From Larimichthys crocea (lineage: Eukaryota > Chordata > Actinopteri > Sciaenidae): a stretch of 64,000 nt of DNA. Numbering within the stretch: the stretch's first letter is position 1; each line of letters begins with the position of its first letter. The notes under the pieces are model-generated. The model was not told where the DNA came from, searched no databases, and worked only from the letters and a program-made list of their open reading frames with translations. The DNA lies in contig NC_040032.1 of assembly GCF_000972845.2 (NCBI RefSeq), positions 11,196,334-11,260,333 on the forward strand. Reading direction: 5' to 3'. Positions 55,101-59,803 of the stretch are shown here, piece by piece. Made by a program: the position numbers and the translations under genes.

Positions 55101-58100
55101 TCTCAGGGACAATTGAATGCTTCAGGAAAGAGATGCAATTTGTCACAGGCCAACAATCCCCTGTAACCTCTGGCTTTCAGTAATTACTGTGTCAGTGTTG
55201 TTGCCAGGTAAAAGGGTCATGTGTTATAATTACACCATTAGTTATACTGTTTCTTCTTCTTGTCACGTCAGTAGCAAAAAACTGGAGGATGCAAATATGG
55301 AAACACCTTGAATAAGACGTCCATATCATAAGTGAAAAGAACAGTAATCTGTGTGGCAGCGAAAGCAGCAGTCAGCTGGGCTTTTGTTCACCGAAGTAAA
55401 TATGACACGAGTCCAGCTGTTCCTCCGCTCTCGCTCAGCTTCCTGCAGTCAACACATGGCAGTCTGTCACAGAGCCCGGCTGCTCATGACTTCCCATTAC
55501 CGGCATAAGAGGACCCGCCTTGGGTCTGCATCTTCAACTTCGCATGACATCGCTTCTGTTGCTGTGCGTTGACTTGTTACTGCGCTGACTGCGACAGTGT
55601 TCGTTAAAAAAAAAAGGCGATGGAAAGTGTAGCTCGCACAGATTCTCACATATCAGTTTCAGAGCAAAGCGAGCTAGATTTAAATTTGAGCCCCAAAATA
55701 TTCCGCATACGTTTGACAGAAGAAGGGCGAAGCAGATTTATTAGCTTGAGGAAAAATGTCCGCTGGGGTAAGTCATTTTAAAATGTCACTATTCTTCTGG
55801 ACCAGCTTGGAAATCTTCCATGATGATAGGCGACATTCAACATTGTAATCTGGGACCACTTCCTGCTATGCCTCTATTTTTTTTTTCCTCTGTCCGCCCA
55901 TTTCCACTTTCATCTACAATTTCTATTGCTTCCTTCCTCCCCGACTATCACTCTGTGTCATCTCTATACTTTTCATGAAAATGTTTTACATTTGGTCTGC
56001 CTCTATTCTCATGTGTGTTGTCCCTTTTGCTCTAACAACAGCTTGTTTGAAACCAAGGGCAGGCGGACGTCTAGGAAACCATGGCCCTGTGGTCGGCGCG
56101 ACGCATTAACCCCCTCGACATCAACCCAATCTAAAGAGGGCACAATGTAAGTGTCTGTGTCTCAGCAGCTTTGCCCATGACCCGTGACTTCTTTCCATGA
56201 TGTAACATCATAGGCACATTGAAGCACAGTGGGAGCTTGGTGTCTGCATCAGACGAAGGAACGTCAGATATTTAAGTGCTTGACTGTGAAACAAAGACGT
56301 GACACATTGCCTCACTGAAGGCTAAAGACAGTGATGTGTCTCAGGACTGAAAAATGTAAAATGTACACCAACCAGCAGACAATGCTATGCATCGTCCCTC
56401 ATGTAATGTATGTAATTCATATTAAATAGCTGCAGTATGTCTGGGTATGCATGTCAAAGTGTCCTTGAGCGTGACAATGAACCCCAAGTTGGTGCCAACC
56501 GGGAGGCAAACGCATTGCAATGCAGATCCGCCACCACTGGTGTGTGAATCTGTGAATAAGAGTCAAAATCCTAAAGTGATTTGTTCATTTAAAGGTAGAA
56601 AAGCACCATTTAAATGCAGCCAATTTACCAGTTACAGCAAAACATAATGTGCAATTACTTAAGAAAACCTCTGAGGGAGCGAATATCTTCACAAAGATCA
56701 GGCTTTTATCAATAAACAGTTCTGTTGGGGTATATCAGTGCATTAAGTCTTAACTATGGAAAATACAGAGCTGAGAGAATCAAATATTTCATATCAGTAT
56801 TCAGAGCTCAACTTATTTGTTATGCATAATGTTGGAGTGCTTAAGTAAGGGAAGCCACAGCTGTTATTTCAACGTGTCAGACACATTTAGTCAACATTTT
56901 TTACGCTGCTAATCTCATTTTCTGGTTGTACTTTAGCTAAAGGTTGTGAATATTAATAGGGTTGACTATGTTCTCCTCGGTTTGAGGGCCCGGTCCTGTT
57001 TCTAACTCGACACTTTGTTTGGTTCATGACAGAATACTAGTGGTGACTGTTGCAGTGTTCAGGGACCGGGGAATAGGTTCTGTGACTCAGCAGGCTTCGC
57101 TTTCAGGTGTTTGTGCTCACTGATCAATGAAGTCAAAGTAAATGAGGATGTAAAAAGATTATATAAAGCTTCTGTATTTTCTACCGCGTTCAGCTATTCT
57201 TCATCTTCTTGCTGCAGCCGGCCAGGTGGGATGTAAAGGACAATTAAAGAAGAAAACTTTTCCTGTATCCGACGCAGACGGTGGCCAACCAATCAGCTAT
57301 CTTTGAAACACATGTGAAGATAAAGTGTCTGCCATGGCAATGACGTAAAGTATGGCTATGGGTGAAAATATCTTTGTTGTATAAAGATGATGAGCAGATG
57401 AGCAGCAGGGGAATTTTAAAAATCCACTCTTCTTAAGTTCATGACTTTTCTAAGACAGGCGTTTCTTTGTAGTTTATTTGTGGATGGTGCTAGGGGGGGT
57501 GATCAGTCTAATAAGCGGCAACACAGCTATGACGATGCTTCGCTCTTACACGCTGCATTTATAGTCACACACACACACACACACACACACACAGTCACTC
57601 TCTAGTCTAGTTCCGGGAGATTGGATCCCATTTGCGGGCGTCAGGGAGCTGCTATCAATATGTGGGAGACTCCCGGAACTTCCGGGAGAGTTGGGATATC
57701 TGGATAAAGATAGGCATAAAAAATAAATATTTCCTCCCGGTCACGTCTCTATTGCCCCACACTTTGAGAACCGTGGGTATGAAGGGACCCTATAGCAAGC
57801 ATTTAGATGGAAAGAAAGGACTAGACTGCGCCTCAGTGCTCAGTCTAGTCCTTTCTTTCCATCTAAATGCCTCCTTTAGGGTCCCTTTGTACATAGATGA
57901 CACCACTTTTCATTTCTACGATGTGGCCTTGCAAACTGACTTCATAACATCCAATAATTGATGGTTAACACTCATCACAGGTTGAGTCAGTGCAAATATT
58001 TTATCCCCAAATTTTCTTGGTACATTTTCTCATCCTTTATCCTGACCGATCCCGGCATCCCTGAACTGGCTAAACTCAAAACACAAGGGTGACTAAACTT

Positions 58101-59185
58101 TTCCTAGGCTTTGGAATCACTTACCTTTTAACTGTCTTTTAAAAAGTGTTACATAAGTATGGCTTATTATTATGCAATATTTTGGTGGTATTCGTTATTT
58201 TGTTTGCATTTCTGAGTGAATGAGTTTTTCATTGTTTTTCTTTGTGTCGTCTGAAGCTGTATTTGTGTGATGGATCAGACAACAGATTTACGAAAGCCTG
58301 GAAAACTATTTCTACCTGTTTCACTGATTTAGGGAGAATTCAAAAAGACACTTCTACATCATAAACACAGTTTAGTCTTGGTGCACACACCGTCACACAG
58401 ACTGGAGAAAGTCACATTTAATTTGTTATGACGGAAAAAATCCCTTTCACCTCCACGACAAACTTCACCTTGAGCACAAGCCAGAAAGAGGGGATTATTT
58501 CTGAAATTTAATGATCAGAGGGGAAGAAATCAAAAGCAGGCATGGGGGGAAAAAATCCCTTTCACCTCCACGACAAACTTCACCTTGAGCACAGCGCATT
58601 AATCTGAGGTGGAAAGAGCTGCTGCCTCAAAAGGAAATATCATCTCATTAAAACCGTCGACATTAGTTAGTAAACATATTTGTTACGGGCCAAACTGGTA
58701 AGCACTCGGCTGATCAAAGACAGCACTGTCACGAAGGTGACGGTTTAATGTCTTTGTTTAAGCCCTTTCACCAAAAATATGATTATATGAATCAAACTGC
58801 AACTGACTCGGCTTGATCCTCTGTAAGCAGTGTGACTAAGATCAAATATCATGACTAAAATACTCACAATTAGCTACACTACTGAGGAAACCTTTGTTAT
58901 TATCATTGTAATAGATGCAAAATTACAGATGGATAAATCAGACATCAACCGCTATCACCCCTACCCACTGGCACTCGCTTTTCGGCATCTTACCTGCGTA
59001 TTCCGGGTCCACATGAGGAGGGTAGAAGCGAAAGTTGATGAAAAAGGGGATGGGCATTCCATACTTGAACCACTCCACCACATAGGGCTGGCCGTTCAGG
59101 GGGTGGGACACGTCGCATCCCAGGATGACGTTCTCTCCTGCACGTGCCGTCACAAACTGGGGCTCCTCTCGCACTCCGTGGGCAC
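5817..59185 (-). CDS. igsf9b: IGSF9B-like (turtle family) adhesion receptor, 15 exons, partial gene span
   Basis: Seen: fifteen minus-strand exons (listed separately) with AG acceptors and GT donors join in phase at all fourteen junctions. They total 2226 nt, about 742 residues. Approximate residue map from the first visible residue: Ig1 1-113, Ig2 114-203, Ig3 203-299, Ig4 299-394, Ig5 394-483, FN3-1 483-583, FN3-2 583-687, membrane helix about 705-725. Known: this 5 Ig plus 2 FN3 plus one helix architecture defines IGSF9/IGSF9B and Drosophila turtle, which act in neurite branching and synapse adhesion; mammalian IGSF9B is linked to inhibitory synapses. Motifs such as VTARAGE, YPPHVDPEYAG, HNGSWVHLTVNAPPTF and GTSPHAP favour IGSF9B over IGSF9. 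Missing: signal peptide exon and the confirmed cytoplasmic tail. Teleosts often hold two igsf9b copies; which one this is cannot be told here. Confidence 0.93.
5982..8663. other. Intron between FN3-2 and transmembrane exons
   Basis: This 2.7 kb intron has no coding exon or clearly recognised transposon. It is mostly AT-rich, with a somewhat more GC-rich stretch around 7700-8250. Nothing here could be assigned a function from sequence alone. Confidence 0.7.
8664..8748 (-). CDS. igsf9b: igsf9b exon: end of FN3-2
   Basis: The exon is 85 nt, begins in phase 0 and leaves 1 base. Acceptor CCGCTCGCAG, donor GTGAGC. It reads EAWYEFRVMAIMDD, then TISEPSNVVGVSST. The YEFRV block is the FN3 strand F motif. 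The terminal G joins AC of the next exon to give Asp. Small and embedded in otherwise non-coding DNA, it was identified by family motif and by phase agreement on both sides. Confidence 0.92.
10073..10149 (+). repeat. (AC)n microsatellite
   Basis: An almost uninterrupted dinucleotide tract of about 77 bp, roughly 38 units. It generates artefactual His-Thr and Cys-Val open frames on the two strands, which are not genes. A tract of this length is expected to be length-polymorphic. Confidence 0.97.
10770..10940 (-). mobile_element. hAT-like DNA transposon terminal fragment
   Basis: Read on the minus strand, the right edge gives GAGGTGCCCAAACTTTTTCC, then a GTGGGCCACGGGCC block. This is the characteristic end of hAT-type elements whose termini resemble CAGGGGTGCCCAAACTTT. 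Inner sequence repeats the TGGCCCAC theme. No transposase coding is left and the second end is not clear, so this is an old fragment. The family call comes from the recalled terminal signature only. Confidence 0.5.
11173..11399 (-). CDS. igsf9b: igsf9b exon: linker and first part of FN3-2
   Basis: The exon is 227 nt, begins with 2 bases of a split codon and ends in phase 0. The start at 11399 uses acceptor CTCTTCCAG; a nearby AG at 11388-11387 was set aside because it does not match the phase of the previous exon. It reads FPISTPEPLVLLTPPRC, TANRTQQGVLLTWIPPANHT, YVMEFRLGERWEVLDDSIP and ELLARDLIQ. NRT and NHT are possible glycosylation sites. The donor is GTAAAA, fair in strength. Confidence 0.93.
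11400..13061. other. Intron between FN3-1 and FN3-2 exons
   Basis: A 1.7 kb intron, AT-rich, with no recognised coding, RNA or repeat signal. It holds only short chance open frames. Confidence 0.7.
13062..13237 (-). CDS. igsf9b: igsf9b exon: second half of FN3-1
   Basis: The exon is 176 nt, with 1 base in and 1 base out. Acceptor CCTGCACAG, donor GTGAGT. It reads LKRERLGPHDWLSVPVPGG, EWMVVPGLEPETTYQFSVLA and QNKLGTGPFSEVVTVNTL. The L-P-x-T-x-Y-type FN3 motif (LEPETTYQF) and the family block LAQNKLGT are intact. The split codon G+TA gives Val and leads into FPISTPEP of the next exon. Confidence 0.93.
13238..15773. other. Intron within FN3-1
   Basis: A 2.5 kb intron. It contains a small (CTGA)n run near 14252-14270 and an imperfect GCAGCG trinucleotide-rich stretch at 15482-15518. 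The region 14380-14800 contains sequence that looks like an old interspersed repeat, but I could not name it. No coding signal was found. Confidence 0.6.
15774..15897 (-). CDS. igsf9b: igsf9b exon: first half of FN3-1
   Basis: The exon is 124 nt, with 2 bases in and 2 bases out. Acceptor TCCCTGCAG, donor GTGAGT. It reads TSPHAPTSVHVVASSTWANV, then SWEAAYDGGFQQTFSVWYG. The W near the start of strand B and the SVWYG core are typical of the first FN3 domain in this family. NVS is a possible glycosylation site. The last two bases GT join G of the next exon to give Val. Confidence 0.92.
15898..17869. other. Intron between Ig5 and FN3-1 exons
   Basis: A 2.0 kb intron whose right-hand part is occupied by a repeat element (17038-17785). 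The left part, 15950-17000, shows no recognised feature. Confidence 0.65.
17038..17785 (+). mobile_element. Non-coding DNA-transposon-like repeat with related ends
   Basis: The left end reads ATGTTGGAAACTTTCCATGG and the right end, on the opposite strand, carries GGAAACTTTCCATGTG close to AAGGTTGCAGACTTTCC. The ends are therefore inverted copies of a GGAAACTTTCCATG motif. This TTGGAAACTTTCCATGGGAA pattern is familiar from dispersed vertebrate repeats. The middle, about 17150-17360, has a periodic CTCGCACTCA-like composition that looks like a second, inserted repeat. No transposase frame is visible. Confidence 0.55.
17870..18020 (-). CDS. igsf9b: igsf9b exon: second half of Ig5
   Basis: The exon is 151 nt, begins in phase 0 and leaves 1 base. 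Acceptor GACCTGCAG, donor GTACCC. It reads VGKPSKSKHNVLPRGSLQF, then KSLTKEDHGEWECVATNVAT with the second Ig5 cysteine, and ASTHVQVI. The terminal G joins GC of the next exon to give Gly, producing the VIGTSPHAP linker into FN3-1. A repeat element ends about 85 bp from its donor (17038-17785). Confidence 0.93.
18021..18527. other. Short intron within Ig5
   Basis: A 507 bp intron, AT-rich, with no internal feature recognised beyond the splice sites of the two Ig5 exons. Confidence 0.8.
18528..18644 (-). CDS. igsf9b: igsf9b exon: first half of Ig5
   Basis: The exon is 117 nt, 39 codons, phase 0 at both ends. Acceptor CCTGGGCAG, donor GTAAGA. It reads DPPKFSVVPGGEYRQEAGRE, the first Ig5 cysteine in LVIPCEAEGDPFP and the tryptophan in NITWRK, where NIT is a possible glycosylation site. 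The EYRQEAGREL stretch is a strong family signature for Ig5 of IGSF9 proteins. Confidence 0.93.
18723..18863 (-). CDS. igsf9b: igsf9b exon: second half of Ig4
   Basis: The exon is 141 nt, exactly 47 codons, phase 0 at both ends. Acceptor CATCCACAG, donor GTACTT. It reads YPGWSQMEDGSIRVAEV, then TEDSLGTYTCMPYNALGS with the second Ig4 cysteine, ending PPAPLVLK. The intron after it (18645-18722) is only 78 bp, near the lower size limit usual in fish. Because it is symmetric, skipping this exon alone would keep the reading frame but break Ig4. Confidence 0.93.
19043..19185 (-). CDS. igsf9b: igsf9b exon: first half of Ig4
   Basis: The exon is 143 nt, begins with 2 bases of a split codon and ends in phase 0. 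Acceptor TTCAAACAG, donor GTGAGC. It reads PARVVDMPSVIYVAISLPG, the first Ig4 cysteine in FIRCPVDANPP and the tryptophan in MVKWKKDGLPLRIDK. It opens a compact cluster: this exon and the next three lie within about 1.3 kb, unlike the multi-kilobase introns on the upstream side. Confidence 0.93.
19712..20408 (+). mobile_element. Non-autonomous hAT-family element with 8-bp target duplication
   Basis: The element has terminal inverted repeats TAGGGATGGGAATCGA (left) and TTGGGATGGGAATTGA (right end, opposite strand). It is flanked on both sides by the octamer ATGTCATA (19704-19711 and 20409-20416), the 8-bp target duplication typical of hAT transposons. It is 697 bp and contains a remnant of a BED-type zinc finger (annotated separately), but no catalytic region. 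It must have been mobilised in trans. The intact target duplication suggests a fairly recent insertion. Confidence 0.85.
19941..20166 (+). pseudogene. BED zinc-finger remnant of a hAT transposase
   Basis: Starting at ATG 19941 the frame reads MAPTQFKRSKVWLHFTKK, then breaks at an A-run near 19989-19995. Shifting frame restores DRNKATCNHCKVEITASGG, a CxxC pair typical of the N-terminal BED finger of hAT transposases. Only the N-terminal piece remains, inside the 697-bp element. It is a relic, not a host gene. Confidence 0.65.
20878..21345 (+). repeat. Purine-rich low-complexity stretch
   Basis: Nearly 470 bp in which the plus strand is dominated by G and A, including GGAGGAGGAGGAGGAGG at about 21090 and GAGAGAGAGAGAGAGA near 21190. 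In the minus-strand transcript it would be a CU-rich intronic stretch. A second, weaker block lies at about 21600-21790. It is not coding. Confidence 0.8.
21884..21997 (+). repeat. 45-bp tandem duplication ending in (CA)n
   Basis: The unit starting TGCCTCTGTTCGTCACAAGC is present twice head to tail (from 21884 and from 21929). Each copy ends in a CA run, and the second expands into (CA)n at 21961-21997. This looks like a local duplication linked to microsatellite slippage. Confidence 0.9.
22044..22075 (+). repeat. Conserved core, plus-orientation copy
   Basis: The block AATGCAAAATGTCTGTTGCC followed by TTGACTACTGC is repeated in inverted orientation at about 25172-25204, with one difference over about 30 bp. 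Similarity fades outside the core. It is in the intron upstream of position 23498 (downstream of the Ig3 exon in transcript order). Nature unknown: short repeat or duplicated regulatory element. Confidence 0.7.
23498..23643 (-). CDS. igsf9b: igsf9b exon: second half of Ig3
   Basis: The exon is 146 nt, with 1 base in and 1 base out. Acceptor TTTCCACAG, donor GTGAGT. It reads DLKRRVSILIDGSLIIAQV, KPEDAGKYTCAPSNSLG with the second Ig3 cysteine, and ASAYLTVQ. The terminal T joins AT of the next exon to give Tyr (VQYPARV). Complementary copies of a conserved core lie in opposite orientation in the two flanking introns, which may matter for splicing of this exon (see findings). Confidence 0.93.
23644..29005. 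other. Intron within Ig3
   Basis: A 5.4 kb intron. Apart from the inverted core copy at 25172-25204 no repeat, RNA gene or coding sequence was recognised. It contains only short random open frames. Confidence 0.65.
25172..25204 (-). repeat. Conserved core, minus-orientation copy
   Basis: On the minus strand this reads AATGCAAAATATCTGTTGCC followed by TTGACTACTGC, near-identical to the plus-strand copy at 22044-22075. Some weaker similarity continues on both sides (AGGAGG upstream, GGTCA downstream). It lies in the intron before the second Ig3 exon, so the two copies face each other across that exon. Confidence 0.7.
29006..29147 (-). CDS. igsf9b: igsf9b exon: first half of Ig3
   Basis: The exon is 142 nt, with 2 bases in and 2 bases out. 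Acceptor TCTCCACCAG, donor GTAAAG. It reads PPFIVSPPENITVNISQD, the first Ig3 cysteine in FTCQAEAYP and the tryptophan in TYSWFWEEDNVFFK. Three possible N-glycosylation sequons are visible: NIT, NIS and NLT. The last two bases AA join T of the next exon to give Asn, restoring the family-typical N-D-L-K sequence. The donor is somewhat weaker than its neighbours but is the only one that keeps frame. Confidence 0.93.
30950..31420 (+). repeat. Dispersed repeat, copy 1
   Basis: It shares long blocks with 39250-39975: ATAGTTGCTGAAAACA, TTTTTCACCAGTTT, CACAGTCCTGGAGCTGA, TTTTTAATCATTCAAATTT and TAGTCTGA with a following CTCA. Copy 2 is longer. The block between GTGAAAAG and TTTTTCACC is inverted relative to copy 2 (see findings). 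Family not recognised; no coding potential. Confidence 0.75.
33110..33490 (-). repeat. Dispersed teleost repeat fragment
   Basis: Read on the minus strand it contains CACTTTGGTCCAGAGCGATC, TGAGATTGGCATGAAATT, GTCTCAACAACTGTTGGATC and, further down, AAACTAAGATGGTGAACAT with GCTAAACATCAGCA. I recognise these as blocks of a very common fish interspersed repeat with the same block order. It is degraded and non-coding; the open frame on the opposite strand here is repeat-derived. Confidence 0.6.
36069..36186 (-). CDS. igsf9b: igsf9b exon: second half of Ig2
   Basis: The exon is 118 nt, begins in phase 0 and ends with 1 base of a split codon. Acceptor CATTCAG, donor GTAGGT. It reads VSDGSLTVLSITREDRGAYT, with the second Ig2 cysteine in AYTCRAFSPQGEAIH, then TTRLLVQ. 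The terminal G joins GC of the next exon to give Gly (VQGPPF), as in the family. It is too short to be noticed by length alone and was placed by motif and phase. Confidence 0.92.
36410..36835 (+). mobile_element. Relic of an abundant teleost non-autonomous DNA element
   Basis: Blocks such as ATTTTCAATAGGTGTTCAAG, GGACTGCAGGCACC, CTCTGGGATGCTCTTTTTAT, TTGTTGCCAGTTAACCTCAT, GGCATTAAATTCAAAACAGG and the end ACTTTTGTGGAAATGGGG match, by memory, a very common fish non-coding DNA element whose tips resemble TACAACCCCAATTCC. The left terminus is not recognisable. A tRNA-derived SINE head interrupts it at 36731-36788. Confidence 0.65.
36731..36788 (-). mobile_element. tRNA-derived SINE head fragment
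   Basis: On the minus strand it reads GGGCGCCCGGTAGCTCACCT then GGTAGAGCGTGCGCCCC and ATGTACAAAAGC. This is the tRNA-like promoter head (A-box region) of a common teleost SINE, related to the copy at 41707-41868. The B box and tail are missing. It sits inside the DNA-element relic. Confidence 0.7.
38806..39130 (+). mobile_element. LINE 3' fragment (reverse transcriptase C-terminus)
   Basis: The plus strand reads GAGTTTCCTCCGCAGAGCA, then codons for IRMPPRRLPVEVLWACPAG, RRPLGRPRTWKDYIAHLAWE and HLGIPQEEM. This arginine-rich C-terminal block with GRPR is typical of the end of a common fish non-LTR retrotransposon protein. The upstream part is shortened by internal deletion and has stops. It is a dead 5'-truncated copy. 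Clade (Rex1/CR1-like or other) is uncertain. Confidence 0.7.
39679..39737 (+). repeat. 14-bp tandem repeat
   Basis: About four head-to-tail copies of ACACAGAGAGACAG. It is confined to copy 2 of the dispersed repeat and absent from copy 1. Confidence 0.9.
39853..39936 (+). repeat. 42-bp perfect tandem duplication
   Basis: The unit beginning GGTTAATAACCCTTTCTTCT and ending CTCAAAACACA occurs twice with no spacer (39853-39894 and 39895-39936) and no visible mismatch. It is absent from copy 1, so it arose after the two repeat copies separated. Confidence 0.92.
40608..40759 (-). CDS. igsf9b: igsf9b exon: first half of Ig2
   Basis: The exon is 152 nt, begins with 2 bases of a split codon and ends on a codon boundary. 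Acceptor CTCCTCAG, donor GTATGT. It reads PPTFTDTPPQYVEAKEGG, the first Ig2 cysteine in LTCTAFGNPKP and the tryptophan in VSWLREG, then SSAKYK. This is an I-set type half-domain. It is isolated, with 8.7 kb of intron upstream and 4.4 kb downstream. The assignment rests on the family pattern and on phase agreement with both neighbouring exons. Confidence 0.93.
40760..49456. other. Intron between Ig1 and Ig2 exons
   Basis: An 8.7 kb intron, AT-rich. One SINE was recognised at 41707-41868. From about 41900 to 49400 I found no coding exon, RNA gene or nameable repeat; the section 47600-48950 is a little more GC-rich without a coding pattern. Confidence 0.6.
41707..41868 (-). mobile_element. tRNA-derived SINE
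   Basis: The minus strand gives an A-box-like CACCTGGTAGAGCACTAGC, then CATGTACCAAAGCC, a B box GGTTCGATTCC (41797-41807), a TGTCATCCCC motif and an AATAAAGGTGCAATAAAAA tail. This is the order of the familiar teleost tRNA-derived SINE. It is full length but diverged. It is transcribed in the same direction as the host gene. Confidence 0.8.
49457..49603 (-). CDS. igsf9b: igsf9b exon: second half of Ig1
   Basis: The exon is 147 nt, with 2 bases in and 1 base out. The acceptor CCAACCAG follows a pyrimidine-rich stretch and the donor is GTAAGT. It reads RASLHGKSSLRIENV, the DxGxYxC-type motif SDDQGWYECKV that supplies the second Ig1 cysteine, and LEQQYDTFHNGSWVHLTVN with an NGS glycosylation sequon. 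Split codon G+GC joins EYAG from the previous exon, and the final G joins CT of the next exon to give Ala, so the protein continues as VNAPPTF. Confidence 0.93.
52043..52124 (+). repeat. (GT)n microsatellite
   Basis: About 80 bp of GT dinucleotides with one C interruption near 52051. It gives artefactual Cys-Val and His-Thr frames. Probably length-polymorphic. Confidence 0.97.
53436..53695 (+). repeat. Dispersed teleost repeat, copy B
   Basis: This is the shorter counterpart of the element at 4379-4745. Shared blocks include GAAGTGCCAAAAACGGCAG, CTTGAGGCTGGCTACAGAA, GACAACTGTACTGAGTCTG and GAGGCAGGACTGCCAAG. Internal deletions account for the shorter length. The block GTGGCTCATTGGTGTG at 53125 matches 3502 upstream of copy A. 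The repeat lies in the 9.4 kb intron between the two Ig1 exons and is not coding. Confidence 0.75.
57566..57593 (+). repeat. (CA)n short microsatellite
   Basis: A run of about 14 CA units just before the hAT-like fragment. Confidence 0.9.
57605..57776 (-). mobile_element. hAT-like DNA element fragment
   Basis: The right edge on the minus strand reads CCCACGGTTCTCAAAGTGTG then GGGC, resembling the CAGGGGTTCTCAAAGTGTGG end of hAT elements. The left part carries CCGGGAGATTGG, TTTGCGGGCGTC and ACTCCCGGAACTTCCGGGAG, known to me as blocks of a dispersed fish repeat. No transposase is present. Whether the two parts belong to one element is inference. Confidence 0.5.
57782..57887. repeat. Long near-perfect inverted repeat (hairpin)
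   Basis: Arms 57782-57828 and 57841-57887 are complementary over 47 positions with three mismatches, clustered at one internal site, and a 12-nt loop lies between them. The inner 29 bp (CATTTAGATGG to GACTAGACTG) pair perfectly. No similar sequence was noticed elsewhere in the window. Confidence 0.95.
58433..58593 (+). repeat. 46-bp direct duplication with 69-bp spacer
   Basis: The sequence GGAAAAAATCCCTTTCACCT continuing to TTGAGCACA occurs at 58433-58478 and again, identically, at 58548-58593. The duplication lies about 400 bp downstream (in transcript order) of the first Ig1 exon. The copies have no visible difference, suggesting a recent duplication. Confidence 0.93.
58994..59185 (-). 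CDS. igsf9b: igsf9b exon: N-terminus and first half of Ig1
   Basis: The exon is 192 nt, enters with 2 bases of a split codon and leaves with 1. Acceptor TACTCCAG and donor GTAAGA are both good. It reads GAHGVREEPQFVTARAGE, then the first Ig cysteine in ILGCDVSHP and the core tryptophan in VVEWFKYGMPIP, and ends at YPPHVDPEYAG. This is the start of the mature ectodomain in the IGSF9B family. It is the first exon found in the window, and the signal peptide must come from an exon further upstream on this strand. The intron that follows is 9.4 kb. Confidence 0.93.
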
Positions 59186-59758
59186 CTGGAGTATAAAAGC
59201 ATTGACAGGTCAAAGGTTATCTGCAGGTTCTGGCTCCAAGCCCTTTGTTGATGTCTACTAATTATAATTAAGCAAAAGAAAAACAATGCTTTAATATCTA
59301 GCTGACTGGCTTAGCATGAAGACAGCTTGCTGACAATTCACTGTTTTGCAGGGGGCTCTATGCCAAACTATTCCAAGAAATAATCCTGCATTTGTTGGTT
59401 TTACACTTCTTTTTGTTAATACAAAGCCAACGAGATAAAACATAAATGGTGATTGTGTCCTACAGTTTGTTTCCAGTCTTCAGGCTAAGCTAAGTTAACC
59501 AGCTCACTGTATTAAGAGACAGATATGACAGTGGTATCTCCTCGTCCATCTCTCAGCAAGAAAGCAAAAGCAAAAAGATTATGTTCCATTCTTTTAGGAG
59601 CACTTTTTACAGAGCTTATTCTCTGTTAGGTGATGGTTATTTTAGATTATAAAGAAGATAATTAGGGGAGTTAATGTTCATCAATAATAAAAACCTTTGC
59701 TTCTATATCGTCAGAGCAAAAATGCTTGGATCTGGTGTTCTTGTCTTTCTGAAACTGT

Positions 59759-59803
59759 CCTAACTTTGGCATATATTGCTACCCAATATGTGCCAAAGTT
59801 AGG
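59759..59803. repeat. Short inverted repeat
   Basis: CCTAACTTTGGCATATATTG on the left pairs with a right arm ending TGCCAAAGTTAGG, giving a stem of about 20 bp with one or two mismatches and a tight loop. It could be a remnant of a small foldback element. Confidence 0.8.

Larger units (their letters stand above)
49604..58993. other. Intron within Ig1, largest intron in the window
   Basis: A 9.4 kb intron. It contains a (GT)n tract (52043-52124), dispersed repeat copy B (53436-53695), a hAT-like fragment (57605-57776) followed immediately by a long hairpin (57782-57887), and a 46-bp direct duplication (58433-58593). The purine-rich plus strand at 49620-49740 corresponds to the pyrimidine tract before the downstream exon. 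Elsewhere nothing was recognised. Confidence 0.65.
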
